A DNA stretch of 64,000 nt, from assembly GCA_030620095.1 (NCBI GenBank), contig JAUTXW010000348.1, forward strand, positions 124,001 through 188,000, read 5' to 3'. Positions 63,643 to 64,000 of this stretch are shown here, piece by piece; position 1 is the first letter of the stretch, and each line of letters opens with the position of its first letter. A program made the translations under genes and the position numbers. A model generated the notes under the pieces. The model searched no databases. It saw only the letters and a program-made list of their open reading frames with translations, and was not told the DNA's origin. The DNA comes from Kuschelorhynchus macadamiae (lineage: Eukaryota; Arthropoda; Insecta; Coleoptera; Curculionidae).

Positions 63643-63933
63643 ATGGCTGAGTTGCTGATTGCAGTTAAATTATTAGAGGAGAAATATAGTAATCTTTCAA
63701 AAACCTATTTCTCATATTGTATGGCAAGTGGTCCGGAGTGGATAGACTTTTATTGTAATCAATCTGAGGAATTCGTAAAGGCTGCCCTCTGTTGCAACAA
63801 ATACATTGAAACATTAAATTTTTTTCAACTTATTCAAGATCTAAAAGATATTGGCTTTGGTTACTATTTAAAAGACTTGAAGCAATTTATTGACGAGGAT
63901 ACTATTCTTCAAGAAATTGAAAAGGAAGAATAA
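63643..63933 (+). CDS. Unknown 96-residue protein, paralogue of the preceding one
   Basis: It starts MAELLIAVKLLEEKYSNLSK; a competing ATG at 63638 is out of frame. Aligned by eye with the 129-residue neighbour, it shares K-Y-x-N, FY, A-x-x-CC-x-x-Y-x-E, L-x-x-L-x-x-FI-x-ED at matching spacing, so the two are probably old tandem duplicates. The tail is acidic (EIEKEE), the opposite charge of the neighbour's tail. There is no intron, signal peptide or membrane segment. Function unknown. Confidence 0.6.
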   Translation: MAELLIAVKLLEEKYSNLSKTYFSYCMASGPEWIDFYCNQSEEFVKAALCCNKYIETLNFFQLIQDLKDIGFGYYLKDLKQFIDEDTILQEIEKEE

Positions 63934-63950
63934 ATTTAATAATATTTACA

Positions 63951-64000
63951 ATGGAGCAAATGGTTACTGAAATGTATGAAGAGTTTATTATATCTGCTGC
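63951..64000 (+). CDS. Start of a third small reading frame, cut by the window edge
   Basis: ATG at 63951, 17 bases after the previous stop, opens MEQMVTEMYEEFIISAA and runs off the window. Its tight placement on the same strand continues the pattern of the two genes before it. Whether it is another paralogue cannot be told from 16 codons. Confidence 0.4.
   Translation, partial: MEQMVTEMYEEFIISA

Overview
The window is AT-rich animal DNA from an insect; a beetle would fit the repeat content, but the order is a guess. The one host-gene piece I can name is a 138-base exon at 20869-21006 (+). It is clean, in phase 0 and flanked by AG and GT, and it matches the extracellular cadherin repeats of neural (N-)cadherin, CadN. 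The rest of the window therefore probably holds introns of that large gene, or introns plus flanking DNA. These are filled with transposable elements of many families, nearly all broken.

Region by region. 1-527 and 29642-31135 are two copies of a non-coding element with units of about 415 bases. Each full unit carries a type I hammerhead self-cleaving ribozyme, and the units are arranged in tandem and in inverted orientation. The second array is bounded by a 12-base target-site duplication. 2-15 kb holds non-LTR retrotransposon remnants, a nearly full-length Tc1-like element (9887-11691) and a small GC-rich palindrome with hammerhead-like ends. 15.9-23.2 kb holds fold-back and long-TIR elements of the TA-inserting 'CAGGGTG' type, around the cadherin exon. 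28.6-42.2 kb holds a Tc1 remnant, the hammerhead array, a non-LTR reverse transcriptase pseudogene, a transposon sitting exactly in the centre of a palindromic MITE, and a multicopy-type zinc-motif gene remnant. 46.2-49.3 kb is a nested structure: a long-TIR transposon, young and almost intact, lies inside a (TA)n tract, which lies between two inverted Penelope-like arms. 50-55.6 kb is a head-to-head Penelope-like element interrupted by a complete 2.8-kb pogo/jerky-type transposon that carries a PHD finger. 59.2-60.6 kb is another Penelope-like remnant cut up by (TA)n tracts. 60.9-62.2 kb is a broken mariner.

The right edge (63.2-64.0 kb) differs from the rest. Two intact, intron-free small reading frames, and the start of a third, lie almost end to end behind a TATA box. 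The first two look like diverged tandem copies of one protein. This compact layout is unlike a normal insect locus and suggests an integrated DNA virus or a virus-like mobile element. I do not recognise the proteins.

Three themes recur: hammerhead ribozymes of two kinds (clean ones in the 415-base units, decayed minimal ones at Penelope-like ends); a large family of TA-inserting elements with CAGGGTG-like ends; and long (TA)n tracts that mostly sit at or inside element boundaries. All similarity statements rest on my reading of the sequence and memory of the families; no database search was run.
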